DNA from: Rhinopomastus cyanomelas
Lineage: Eukaryota > Chordata > Aves > Bucerotiformes > Rhinopomastidae
DNA: 64,000 nt
Direction: 5' to 3'
Assembly: GCA_013400115.1 (NCBI GenBank)
Contig: VXBP01007531.1
Coordinates: forward strand, 1,304,260-1,368,259
Both the position numbers and the translations under genes were made by a program. Below the pieces are notes generated by a model, which saw only the letters and a program-made list of their open reading frames with translations, was not told where the DNA came from and ran no database searches. Below are positions 50,865 through 62,800 of the stretch, one piece after another; the first letter of the stretch is position 1, and every line of letters starts with the position of its first letter.

Positions 50865-53392
50865 ATGTCTGTCCTATCAGAGCCTCAACGAGAGCATTTC
50901 TGTCTGGATATACAGGAACACCTCCACAAGCTGAGAAGTCATGAGAAGCTCTGAACAGCAGCTCTAGAACCTCAGTCCCTCAGCAGCTTCTTTGTAAGTA
51001 AAGGATCATTTGTAATATTCCATTCTACACACAGCCATGGATCCTATTTGAGTCGTCACATACAATTACTGCATTAGAATCACCAACATTTCCTCCAGAT
51101 ATCAGCACTTGTGATCATTTCTGTATTATTCAGTTTATGCCTGTTCTTGCTACTGTCTTTGCTTCCTCCCACCCCATTCCAAACTGGGAGCCTGAACAGC
51201 CAGTCAGGACCCACAGGAGGCTCACTGGTAATAATGAGTTTGAAGAAGAAGCGTTCTGCTTTACATTCTGTTCCTACTCTGACCTCATTAAGGTCCTTTT
51301 GTTCTGGAAGGGTAGGATCAACACTTCCCTCTGGCCGCAAAGCTGTCAGGTTTACTTACAGCTCTGTTTTAAGATCAGAATCAAATAAATCAAAGCAAAC
51401 AGTAAGCAGTAGATAAACTCTGTCTTTAAAACATCTCTAAATTGCATTTTTACAGGAAATAAAACATACAGAAGGTGAAGCTTGCTCTGTGAGAGATCCA
51501 ACCATTAAAATAATTTACTGGATTTCTTTGATGTTCATTTTCTTCAGCCGTGAGCATCCAGTGATCCATCAGCTGCAGACAAACATTGTGCTGAAAGCTT
51601 TTGCTGAAATTAGGAGGAGGAATAAAAGAATTAGCCAAGTAAGACTCCCATAGATGCCCTGTGTTGACATCCCTGTTCCCAAGCGCTATTAAAGGAAACA
51701 TCTCATTTGTCCTAGAAGTTAAGGTTTCACGAGCCCTAATTTAAAGAGGAATTGGAGAACAAATCCCGTTTTACTATCAAAAACTAAAATACTAGCCTTA
51801 CAAGAAATTCTATTTATACATAATAAACTATTTCAACTGCTTTTAACTTACTCAGCTGCTTTCTCGGTCACTCAAGGGCATCACCGTGGCTTGTAATATT
51901 TGTTTAAAGGGAACCCACCTCTCAGAGCTGAGCGGTATCTGTTCATCCCTCTGCTTTTCTGCTGCCCAGTCACTATGGCTCTGGGGAGGTTCTCTGACAC
52001 TCATTTCAGGAAGAACATGAAGTGTCCTGCTCACAACAGGAATATCCTTTCCATTCCCATCTACAGCCTTCTTCTGGTCCACTGCCCCACCGTCCACCTG
52101 CCCAAGAGAAAACACATTTTTTGATCCTACTGTCATCTCACCAAGGATGCCCTTCAGCTTTCCAGCTCATGGACCCAACCTGGGCAAAGAGCAATTCTGC
52201 TGATTTGAACAGACCATTCTATTCATCTCAGGAAACAAGAGGTGTTTGTACTTGCTGATTATTTCACATTCATCAGGGCTTTACAATACAAATTTCTTCT
52301 GAAGCATGGGGTTTTCAGTTGGACATGTGGTGACTGCTGCTGACAGAGATTGTTTTAGATGATTGACAAAGCTCCAAATCACAGCACACGGCAGTGTCCA
52401 AATCCTGAGTTAATACAGGATCTGACAAAACACAGTTGGTGTTCAAATCCGTATTTGGAAGAAATATTTTGGTGCTAAACTGAAACTAAGATCACAGTTG
52501 TACAGTTTAATTCAAATGAATTTCTTAACTGCAACAATTCTACTGAATCTCTTCGGTCTCTTAATATTAAACTAGTGTGATGGACTGTGTGAAGGCCCTG
52601 AACTCATTGCTTTGTGGCTGTCTATTACCATCGCTGATCAGAATATTGAAAACTTGGATCAAAATCAAAACTGAAGAGAGGAACTGGGAGAAGGAGAGCT
52701 GGAGATGGTTACTCTTGTTATCCTTAGCTCACTCTGTGGGTTCAGGAAAGGCAGTTGGCTTCCGGATGACTGTCTGTGATATAGGTCGCATATTTGAGGT
52801 AATACTCAGAAATTTTAAGTGAAGGATTACATTATTATAATAAATAGTTACTCTATAACATTAATCCTGAAGTAGTGATACCATCTATGAGCCAAAACCC
52901 ATTTTATACTTTGGAACCAGGAGCCAGCTTCCACCGTTCACCTGAGCTCATGTGTGCAGTGTCCCATGTGCTCCAGGCACAGGCTAGTATCCAAGGGCAG
53001 ACCTCTGGCCAAGATGTCCCACCTCACTGAAAGAGAACCTGCACTGAATAAAACACATGTATGATCACTGCAGAGTGTCGTGTTCTTTCTCAGCCAAGCG
53101 CAGCAGCCCAAGTGAAAACTCCCGCAAACCTGGTGTTTGCTCAACACCATCCCGTGAGGTGCTGCGGTGCACAGTGGTCAGCAGCTGGGCAGTGCAGAAC
53201 TAACTCCTGCTCACGTCTCTTCTAATTCCTCCTACTCTGCGAAGATCTGCCCAGTGGACACACAGTTGCAGCAGGTGGCAACAGGCCAAAAGTGCTTCCC
53301 TTGCACTGACCTCAGTAGGCGAAGTGGAACTGGACTCCCTTCCTGTGAAAATTCAGTACTACCCGGCTACCGCCTTTTGTCCTGAGAGGACT

Positions 53393-54021
53393 GGTTGACA
53401 GCTGAACAGGAGCCAGCAGGGTTTCCAGGTGGCCCAGAAGGCAAATAGCATCCTTGCTTGTATCAACAATAGTATGGCCAGCACGACTAAGGACATCATT
53501 CTCCCCCTGTACTGGGCACTGGGGAGGCCTCCCTTTGAGTACTGGGGGAGTTCAGGGCCCCTCACTTCAAAAAAGAGACTGGGGGGCAGCAGCAGGTGCA
53601 GAGGAGCAACGAGGCTGGGGAAGGGACTGGAGGGAAAGGCTGTGAGCAGAGGCTGAGGGAGCTGAAAGCTGTTTAGGCTGAAGAAGAGGAGACTCAGGAG
53701 GGATATTCTACCTCTCTCCAAGTACCTGAAGGGACAGGTGGGGGTCAGGCTCTTCTTCCAGGCAACTAGCACCAGGACGAGAGGGCACAGCCTGAAGCTG
53801 CGAGGGGAGGGTTAGGTTGGATGTTAGGAAGCTTTTCCTCATGGAAAGGGTGATTAGACCCCGGAATGGACTGCCCAGGGCAGTGGTGGAGTCCCCATCC
53901 CATCCCTGGAAGTGTTGAAGGACAGACTGGCTGTGGTGTGGCTGATGTGGTCCTGGGCTGGGCTGGATGAGCTTAGAGGGCTTTTCCAGCCTCAGTCATT
54001 GTGTGATTCTGTCATTCTGTG
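53393..54021 (+). mobile_element. CR1 LINE, 5'-truncated, with 3' end
   Basis: The plus strand begins in ORF2 (VAQKANSILACINNSMAST), passes ILPLYWALGRPPFEYWG and continues through frameshifted C-terminal blocks to a 3' end with ggctggatgagcttagaggg and tgtgattctgtcattctg. The minus strand of this copy gives a chance open frame of 137 codons that should not be taken for a gene. Confidence 0.93.
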
Positions 54022-54514
54022 AACAGCACCTTGGCGTGGTTATTTCTGCAGATGCTTAAGGAATCTCTGTTGTCTCCTCCATTGAGAAAGTGTCTTCACA
54101 GTTAATTAGAAGATAATAGCAGTCAACTTCTGCTAATTATTTGTATTTTTGCTTAACACTTATAAATCTACTTGTTCAGGTATTATTACAAGCTAATATT
54201 TGTCTTGTAACATGCATTAGTCATTACAATTAGACAGTAGAAATAGATTAGTCATGCGCAAACAATCTCATCAGTGAAGTGTCTATACCCCCTTTGGGGA
54301 TGGGAAGGAAGGCAATCAGAGCCCTCTATGACTACCAGGGGAAACCCGACCTGTCTCTTCTCTTCACGTCATCATTCCAGGATTTCTTTTGGGGCAAACT
54401 AACTGTATGGGGCTTCCTGCAAAGTCCAGGAGCACTGCTGGAAGCTGTGCAATTTAATGAAAAACTTCAGGGGGTTCTTTCTCTTAAGACTGTGAGAGGC
54501 TGCACTGCTCGAGT

Positions 54515-54785
54515 CACAGAATCACAAAGAATCTCAGAATCTTTTTGGTTGGAAGATACCCTTAAGATAATGTAGCCCAACAATTAACCTGGAACTGTCA
54601 GGTCACTACTAATTCATGTGTCTAAGCACCACTTGTCTTTTAAATGCTTCCAGGAATGGTGACTCCACCACTGCCCTGGGCATCCTGTACCAACATCCAG
54701 TGACACTTTCAGTGAAGAAATTCTACTTAATACTCAACCTAAACCTCCCATGGTGCAACTTGCAGCCATTTCCTCTAGTCCAATG
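54515..54785 (-). mobile_element. CR1 3' fragment
   Basis: In reverse, this is a CR1 terminus (tcacagaatcacaaagaatc) followed by ggttggaagatacccttaag and the ggaatggtgactccaccact block. It then runs into the coding end near ctcaacctaaacctcccatg. It lies 494 bases from the oppositely oriented copy at 53.4-54.0 kb. Confidence 0.9.
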
Positions 54786-57700
54786 AACCAAAAAATTCTG
54801 AAGCATGAATGACAGATGTATGAGTAGCTTATTCTATATGGAAACTTACATGAAGTAGGGATGAACAACATGAAAAAGAAACCTCTGTACAACAAAACTT
54901 ACTTCTGAAATACAACATTCCATCATGAAGTCAGTGTCACCCTTCTGCTCCAGCCAGCTTTGCTGTTGATCCTCCTGCTGTGCTTGTGGCTGCAAGACCC
55001 TCCCTGTCACACTTGTGAAGTCAGACGGTTTGGCTGAGCATTGAACAAGGACAATTATCCACATACTGAGGGCTTCTATCAGAAAGGAAGACTGAAGATT
55101 ATGAAACTGGACTGAATATTGGGATGTCACCACAGTCTGTGTGGATGTGTCACCAGCAGCAGATCCAGCGGCTCCCTGCAAGACTCACGCTCACAGCAGA
55201 CCTGAGATCAAAAACTTCCGATGGGCTTTCCAAGAACAAGGTTATGGAATGGGCTGATTAAAAATGTTGCTTAGATGAACTGCAAAAGCAGAGGGTCTGC
55301 AGAAGTCTGTTATGAGGCAGCCTACCTCTTTTTATTCCACTTCCCAGGGGCTTTTCTTTGTCACTTCTACTCCGAGTTTCTTTCCGTTTCTTTCTAATTT
55401 GAGGAGCCACTCACAAAATCTCTCTCTTGTGTGGACAGAATTTCCTAAAAAGTCTTTTTTAAAATAAGCCAACCCGAGAGACCATTTGACAATAAAAACC
55501 TTAAGGCATTTCCATGAGTCAGTGCTCAGCTCCTGCAGGTCCCAGCCCACTCCATTCCCACCCATCCACCTTCTCTCTCTTTGCTGTCCTGCCCTGGATC
55601 TGATACTTGCAATGAAAAATCAAACAACTCACAGGTCTTCTTGCAGGAAGCCTTGGAAGCCTTTTCTCCAGCTACAGGAGTTGTCAAGCTGGGAAGAAGG
55701 ACTGTGTGTTGCTGTGTTTAGCACCAGCCCAGAAATAGGTCACATATTGTTTCTGAAAGAAATGGATCACCAGGCCCCCACAACTCATCTCGGTCTCCCT
55801 CCCTCCACCCCCGTACGCAGCGCCTGAAGCATTCCAAGATCCCTGCCAAATTCCCTCACAAATACTTTAGTTCTTTACGTGCATGTCTCCTTCCATCTGT
55901 TCCACATGCTCTTTATGCCATTTGCATTCACTGGCAGAGTCTGTGAGATGACACCACACGTTACCCATGTGCCGCCTTCTGCAGCGGCTGAGGTACTGCG
56001 TATGGAGGAGTGGCTCGAGGACTGCAGTTCCTCCTGGGTTAACCCTGCTGCAGGGCAAATGGCACAGGAGTGTCCCCAGCAGATTTTCCCATGAGCAAGG
56101 CTGTGGCTGGGAAACATGACATTACACCTGTAGGTTCAGGTATCCTTTGCAGGATTGGGGATGGGACCATGTGTAAACGGGATGCTGGGCCCAAACACAC
56201 AGCAAAGAAAAGGCAAATGAGACTCGAGGGAGGAATCAATGATGGGAAGCCTTCACTGCAGGAGTGCACCGCAGAAATGGGACCAGGAGCTGTGATCTTG
56301 GGATTTGCCTCTGGGAAACACAGGGCTGGGTTTGGGGTTTTGCTGTACGGTCAGTCCGGCCCACAACCAGCCCTGAGTCTGCCCCAGAACACAGAGAGGG
56401 GCCACTGCAAACAATCGTTGGACTCAGATTAAAGAGTTGCTGTTTAAGGATAAGAATCGGGGGGAAAAAACCTGCCTGAGTTTTCAGTACAGAGACTTTT
56501 GTACAACCACACCACAGCGCAGCTGCAGGTGGCCGCAGGCCTTCACCTCTTTGAACAAATTACACCAAAGCCTCAAGCCACAGCATTTCCATGGTGTGCT
56601 AAGTGCAGGACACAAAACCTTGGCTTCCACCTCCATAAGAGAAGCCCAGAAAGAAGGAACATCAGCTTAGAGGACACCTATGAGTCCAACAGAGATTCAG
56701 CTAAGAAACATCCCAAAAGCTGGAACTTGGGCAGGACCAGCCCTGCAGCACAGAGTGTCCAACCCCAGCGCCAAAGCACTTGTGAACCTCTTCTGAGGAG
56801 CAGTGATGGCAGCAAGGCAGAGCTGGCCACTCAGGTCAGAAGCATCCAGTTCTCAGCGCATCCTGCAGTGTAAGGACTTTCCTCTGTTATGAAGGTGTTG
56901 TGCAAATACACACTGTGTTCCATCAGAGGTCAGTCAGCAGTTATAACCTGGTCTGTTCCCAAAGCCAGCCAACCCCGCCTTGCTCACCTGGCAAGAGATT
57001 TCTCAATCTTTGCCTTGCGATTTTTACACATTTCTTTCCCCATCTCATTTTTCCTGTTTAGCTTGTGTGCTCTACCCAATACCCTGTTATCTTCCACCCC
57101 ATCTCTCTCCCTTTCTTCCCTGCCTGTTATTACTGCAGTGTCTTTAATGTTTCCCTCTGCCTTTAGTTGCCAAGCTGTAGTTTTCAGCTGCTGGGAAAGT
57201 GTTTGACTGGTAGGGCTCATTGTTCCTCCTTCAAAGGAGCCATCAGCTGAGATAACCTGTGTGTGCTCAAGCAAAGGGAAGGGATGTCTGCCATCCCCCG
57301 CTCACTCTCACATTTGAAGCTTTGCAAGCTATTGCTTAGCTCATGAGAAACCAGACAGATAAGCAACTGCCACTTTCTTCACCGGGAAGGGAACTGGAGA
57401 TGGCACCTACCATCAGCAGGGCAATTCAGCCAGAGCTTTTCATGATGAGGGGAAAAGAGAGTGATGTTCTCCATTACCCAAACACTCTGTCTTTTAAACG
57501 TGGGCCAAGTCTACCCAGAATAATGTCTGGTTCCTGACCACTTCATACCTTCCTGTCAAAGAGCAAAGAAGGATCAGAGCTTGAGGTGATGGCATGAATT
57601 TAACACCTTTGTTAGTTGGCTTAGTCTAAACCCAAGAGCCATCAGAGCTGTTAACCTGACAGGAAAAGAACTTAAGAGACAGATCTACAAAAGACATCCA

Positions 57701-58644
57701 CTGCTACATCATCCTGTCCACAACCTCTGCTCACACCAGGACTCACAGAACTGGATCCCTGGCAGAGAACATTCTCCTCAAGTTCAGATGCCTAAGGTCA
57801 TCCTTTTAGAGAAAGTTAAGATGCAGGATAATGTCCTCTTTGAATTCAATAGGAAGGAAGTGGGACACATCTGCCTAAGGAGGTGCAAATCCACGGAAAT
57901 GACCTAACGACTACCAAATTACAGGCTGTTCTAGGTGCAGTGTTCTCCACCCGTGCTTTGATGATGGCTCAGTGTGACACAGTGGAAGCTACAACGGGCA
58001 AAAGAGAAGTATTAAACCCAGTGACCAAGGCACAGACTGGCTTTGCCTTGTTTTACCACATCACCTAATGACACCCTGTCAGGCTCTCTGCAAAAGAGCC
58101 TGACTCACAGAACTTCAGGGAGTTCACTCATTCCATGAATTTCACCTACCTACAAATTAGCAATTTGGTTATTTCACCTACCTCTTGTCTTCCTGAGGTG
58201 CCTGTTGTCTTTGCTAACCACTGCCTCACTTTTACCTCTGAGCGTTGCTTCCAGAGCTCACAGAGCTACCACAGGGGTGGAGAGAAAGTCCATTTAGTCT
58301 ACCTTTGAGGGGAAGAAAAGCAGGGGGATGAGATACAGGCAATGATCAAAGTCAGTAAAACCATTCAGGTCCTACAAGCTCCAATTCTTCAAATTGAAGC
58401 TACTCTTCACTCAGGAGATTAATTCCTTTTACATTTTCCATTCTTTCCAGGCAGGTTTGAAATTTTCATTTCTTCAAATCATGAAGCAGAAGAGAAGCTC
58501 AGGATATGCGGGATCTGGGTCATTTGTACTGTTTCACTGACCTTATGCTCATGACTTAGTACCTATGAGCATGACAAAGCCATGTGTTGTGCCCTGTCTC
58601 TATTGTAAATGTGATTACATGGAAACCAGCCTGTGCTTTTTTTA
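54786..58644. other. CR1-free intergenic stretch
   Basis: Open frames of up to 124 codons overlap each other in several phases on both strands (for example 56070-56432, 56499-56873 and 54846-55181). None has a domain, signal or splice context that I recognise. I see nothing else here. Confidence 0.6.
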
Positions 58645-59414
58645 ATCACAGAATCACCAAATGATTGAGGCTGGAAAAGCCCTCTGAGCTCATCCAGTCC
58701 AGCCCAGGACCTAACATCATCACAGCAGCCACACCAGGGCACTAAGGGACACAGATAGGCTGTTCTTCAACACCTCCAGGAATGGGGACTCCACCATTGC
58801 CCTGGTCAGTCCATTCCTGGCTCTGATCAACCATTCTGTGAGGAAGGGCTTCCTGGTTTCCAACCTAACCCTCCTCTGGCAGCTTCAGGCCCTGCCCTCT
58901 CGTCCTGGTGCTGGTTGCCTGGGAGAAGAGCCTGACCCCCACCTGACTACAAGGTCCCTTCAGGTACTTGGAGAGAGGTAGAAGGTCCCCCCTGAGTCTC
59001 CTCTTCTCCAGGATAAACACCCTCAGCTCCCTCAGCCTCTTCTCATCAGCCTCTCCCTCCAGTCCCTTCCCCAGCCTTGTTGCTCCTCTGGACTTGCTGC
59101 TGCCCATCAGTCTTTTTTTTGAAGTGAGGTGCCCCAAACTGCTCCCAGTACTCAAGGGGAGGCCTCCCAAGCACCCAGTACAGGGGGAGAATGATGTCCC
59201 TAGTCCTGCTGGCCACACTATTGCTGATCCAAGCCAGGATGCCATTTGCCTTCTGGGCCACCTGGAAACCCTGCTGGCTCCTGTTCAGCTGGTTGTGAAG
59301 CAGTACTGCCAGGTTCTTTTCTGCCAGGCCTCTCTCCAGGCACTCATCCCCTAGTCTCTAGCTGAAGGGGGTTATTGTGGCCAAAGTGTAGGACCCTACC
59401 CTTGGCCCTGTTAA
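58645..59414 (-). mobile_element. CR1 LINE, 3' part of a copy interrupted by another CR1
   Basis: In reverse, the 3' end is at about 58645 (atcacagaatcaccaaatga). It covers the 3' UTR and the ORF2 C-terminus (LFSQATSTRTRGQGLKL, RRLRGDLLPLSKYL, ILPLYWVLGRPPLEYW, NKAGEGT) and reaches GRVLHFGHNNPLQ near 59370-59410. Several frame breaks occur. At 59414 the sequence switches to a plus-strand CR1 and resumes at 59627. Confidence 0.92.
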
Positions 59415-59626
59415 AGGAGAAGGAACTTCTTCACAGTGAGGGTGACAGAGCACTGTAACAGGCTGCCCAGGAAGGTTGTGGAGTCTCCTTCAATGGAGTG
59501 GTTTAAATCCCATCTGGATGTGTTCCTATGTGACTTGGTCTAGGTGATCCTGCTGTGTCAGGGGGATTAGACTAGATGATCGTTGGAGGTCCCTTCCAAT
59601 CCCTAATGATTCTATGGTCCTATGAA
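59415..59626 (+). mobile_element. CR1 3' end nested inside an older CR1
   Basis: On the plus strand, gaaggaacttcttcacagtg, caggctgcccaggaaggttg and gacttggtctaggtgatcct lead to the terminus ccctaatgattctatggtcc. It splits the minus-strand CR1 exactly between its RT and C-terminal parts. Its 3' UTR matches the subfamily of the 31.4-35.8 kb element. It consists only of the last 210 bases. Confidence 0.93.
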
Positions 59627-59860
59627 ATATCATCACGTTGGCCTCTGCCCATTGAGCCAGCCTGTAGAGATCTCTCTGCAGCAGATTGACAGTCCCCCTC
59701 AACTTGGTGTCATCTGCAAAGTTACTAAGGACAGACTGAATCCTCGCATCCAGGTCATCAACAAAGATGCTGAATAAGTCTGAGCCCAGTACTGATCCCT
59801 GGGAGACACTACTGGTCACTTGACACCAACCGGATGCAGCACAATTCACAACCACTCCTG
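59627..59860 (-). mobile_element. CR1 LINE, 5' part of the interrupted copy (RT motif C region)
   Basis: The minus strand translates as VVNCAASGWCQVTSSVSQGS, then VLGSDLFSIFVDDLDARIQS and LSNFADDTKLRG, followed by LLQRDLYRLAQWAEANVM. This is the CR1 reverse transcriptase around the catalytic ADD pair, and it is still open. VM is followed by the nested insertion, beyond which the element continues at FNRAKGRVLHFGHNNP. The 5' truncation point is near 59860. Confidence 0.92.
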
Positions 59861-62800
59861 TGCCCAGTGAATGTTCAAAGATTTTTTTTCAAGGAGAGGG
59901 AAAAAAGATCTTAATTTAAGACCTTCTCCTAATCGTTGTTATAACAAAATAATTGTGGAATAAAATCACTGCCCAACCAGCTTCACTGGTGGGTTTCTTG
60001 TACAAGTGAAATGCCATGAGCAATGACAATGCAAGAGTTGTTTCTTCATTAGTTCAAGGTAAAAATGAGCACCTCCAGCATTTTAGGTATAAAAAAGCCT
60101 TCTAGGAACCGGTGATGTGCACAATGTGTAGGAGAAACAAGAGCAGTGAGTGAGGATGGGAAGAAAAGCTGCAGCATGGGGAAAACACAGTGCGTGTTCA
60201 CATCAAGCACCAGTCACACAGAGAACTGCACAAAATAATTCCTAGTAGTCCCAGTGGGACTTGGGCCAAGAGGGTGAAAGGAAGGCAACACACCTCGGTT
60301 GTGATTCAAGAAGCCCTGGAATCCTTCCTGAGCCGCTGGGTCGGTATTTCTGACCTGACACCCTGCTTTGACTCAGAATAGGAAGCTGTATCCTAACTGT
60401 GGGTTTCTTTTTATAGAGCAAATTTTATTGCCAGCTTCCTCTGGAGCACAAGCTTATTCCTCACACCCTTTAAGCAACACTTCCATCACAAGACCTGATG
60501 CAAGAGAACATGATCTCCATTCCCCAAATGTAACCTAGAGCCCTTATCCAAACCAGAGCTGCTCTCTGACCCATTGCAGTGAACGCAGCACACACGGATG
60601 GCTTTAAAGCAGCTGGTTCATCCGTCTCCTCCTCCTCTTCCTGCTTTAGATTTGGCCAGCATGAAAGGACAGCGATGTGGTCCAAGAAACGCTTGTGCGG
60701 ACGTGAGGCTAAATTGGACACTTCTTGTGTAACGCAGTAGCGGGCAGGGGATGGGGAAAACACAGTGGAGACACCCGTGGCAAGAAGCTTCACTGCGTCT
60801 GTGGGCTGAGCTGCAGTGTCACACTCTGCTTCTTTGGGGGCACCAGCAGCTGTGCAAACCCCACAATGCATGGGCTGAGAATTGTTCTAGCTTTGGTGTT
60901 GAAAAAAAGGGAAAGCTTTAAAATCATTTTTCTATTTTCCTTAATCCCACCCAGTGTGATCAGGTGAAAATCTCTTGCTCTGCGCCATTTATTCCCAGAT
61001 AAAATGGTCAATTTTGCTTCTGTTCTTTTTTTTTTCTAGGATCATTAGGTGCTTGGGTCCCATTTTAACAAAATTTCACCCTGAATCTTCAATTCTTTTC
61101 CACATCTGGCATGGAAAGCATCTGAAGTAGATGACCATCTTCTCCCCTCTCCTTCTGCCCAAATGCATTTTTAACAAGGAAAACAAAATAGATTTGAACA
61201 TGGCTGAATAAATACCTCTTCTAGAAATTCTCACCCAAAGACATTGGCACTGGCATGTGCGCTTTTTATTTGCTCTTTCACACTTGCTCTGGCAGGGCCC
61301 ACCTACAGAAATGGATTTGTGAGACCCTTCACAGACAAACAAACCCAATCAGCAAAAAATCCAACCACACCTAGGTGAGATTTGGGGGTTTCTTCCAATT
61401 AATATTCACTGCTGCTATCTCGTTAGATTTATTCATTCTAATTAGCAGCGACTCACAGAGAAAATCCCGCTTGTGTTGCCTCGAGGCACACAGAAACAGC
61501 AACTGGTACTGGCTTTAACACCTTCATCCTACACTGGGGCAAGGAACATTCCCCTGGACCCAAACCTGAAGGATTCCCATCACTTTACCCCAAGGGGCTC
61601 TGTGACAGATATTGGAGGGATGTCGGCAGTGAGATCCACCAGCCAGCCACTGCAGTGGAGCTGCTAAGGGAGGGACACGCAGACTTTTAGGGCAGCACTG
61701 CAGGGACATTAATTTGTCCTGCCCACTAGTGCCAGCCCTGCACATGACACCGACCATAGTGGTTTGGTCTCAAGGGTGAATATTCACTGGTACATTTGCG
61801 GTTATTGCCTCCCGATCAATTCAGAGACAAGAACCTCACCACAGAGCTGCCAACCCTCATCGAGCAGCTCCAGCAGACCACAGCCTGCTCCCAGTTCCCC
61901 AAGATCACTCTCTGATTATGTAAGAACCATCTTAAAGTGGCCACTACCAGCACAACTCCAGTTGTCACCCAGCCTGTGGCGCTGGGCCCTCATAGCAGAG
62001 GACTGCTCTTGCCTGTGGCTCATGGTGTGGTGCATGAGCAGAGCCCACGCACGGAGCTCCCACAGACCTCGGTGGAAGGGTTGGGCATGAGATGAATGCA
62101 GAGCGGCAGCTGAAATCTGCTCTGTGACGAAGGCATCTGCATTGCAGATTGGAGAGGGAAATTTTGCCCTAAGTGCCAAATCTCATTTCTTAAGAGCAAA
62201 ACTATTTTTGTTTGATACCAGTGCAGAAAATGATCGTTTGGGTAATGGAGAACCGAGGAGTCTAAATGTTTTTTTAAAAAAAATAAATCAACCTGCAGGC
62301 ATTTTGCAAAGTATTTTAAAAACAATTGTTTTCTGTCAATTTTTAAGATGTGGTTGATCCCACACAGGTTTGTAGGATCTCCAGGAACAACACAGGGCAC
62401 ATAAATATATTTAAGTACTAATTTTCAAAATAATTTGGAAAACATAAGCTTTTTCACATGGACAACTCTTCACTGTTGCTGTGGGCGCACAGAGGTTTTA
62501 GTTTAGTCCTATCAGGACAGCGACGTTCCGGGCCAGTTTAGAACAAGAGGCAAAGAATGTCAAGAGAAACTGAGAACTTGAAATGATCTGCAAGAGTTTA
62601 GATGAGGCTGAGCATGTTCTCCCTCACTTGACACTCAGGATGTGCTTCAGATTTAACAAATCTGGTCAGGACTGTCACTGGGGCCGTGGGATATTTAATT
62701 CCATCTTTACTTAAAATAAAAACAAAGCACTTCCTTTTCCTTTTATTTCTCTGGACAAGGCTTTTTCCTCCTCTCCCCTGCTGTCCCCCTCAGCGATAAA

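Noticed and set aside
53359..53772. Open frame of 137 codons on the minus strand
   Set aside because: It is antisense to the plus-strand CR1 at 53393-54021.
56070..56873. Several overlapping open frames of 105-124 codons
   Set aside because: Adjacent phases are open as well, no family is recognisable, and there are no flanking splice sites that I trust.
58968..59354. Open frame of 128 codons on the plus strand
   Set aside because: It is antisense to the minus-strand CR1 in this place.
60470..60871. Open frame of 133 codons on the minus strand
   Set aside because: It has no recognisable domain, signal peptide or splice context, and its composition is ordinary. Such a length is expected by chance in 64 kb read in six frames.
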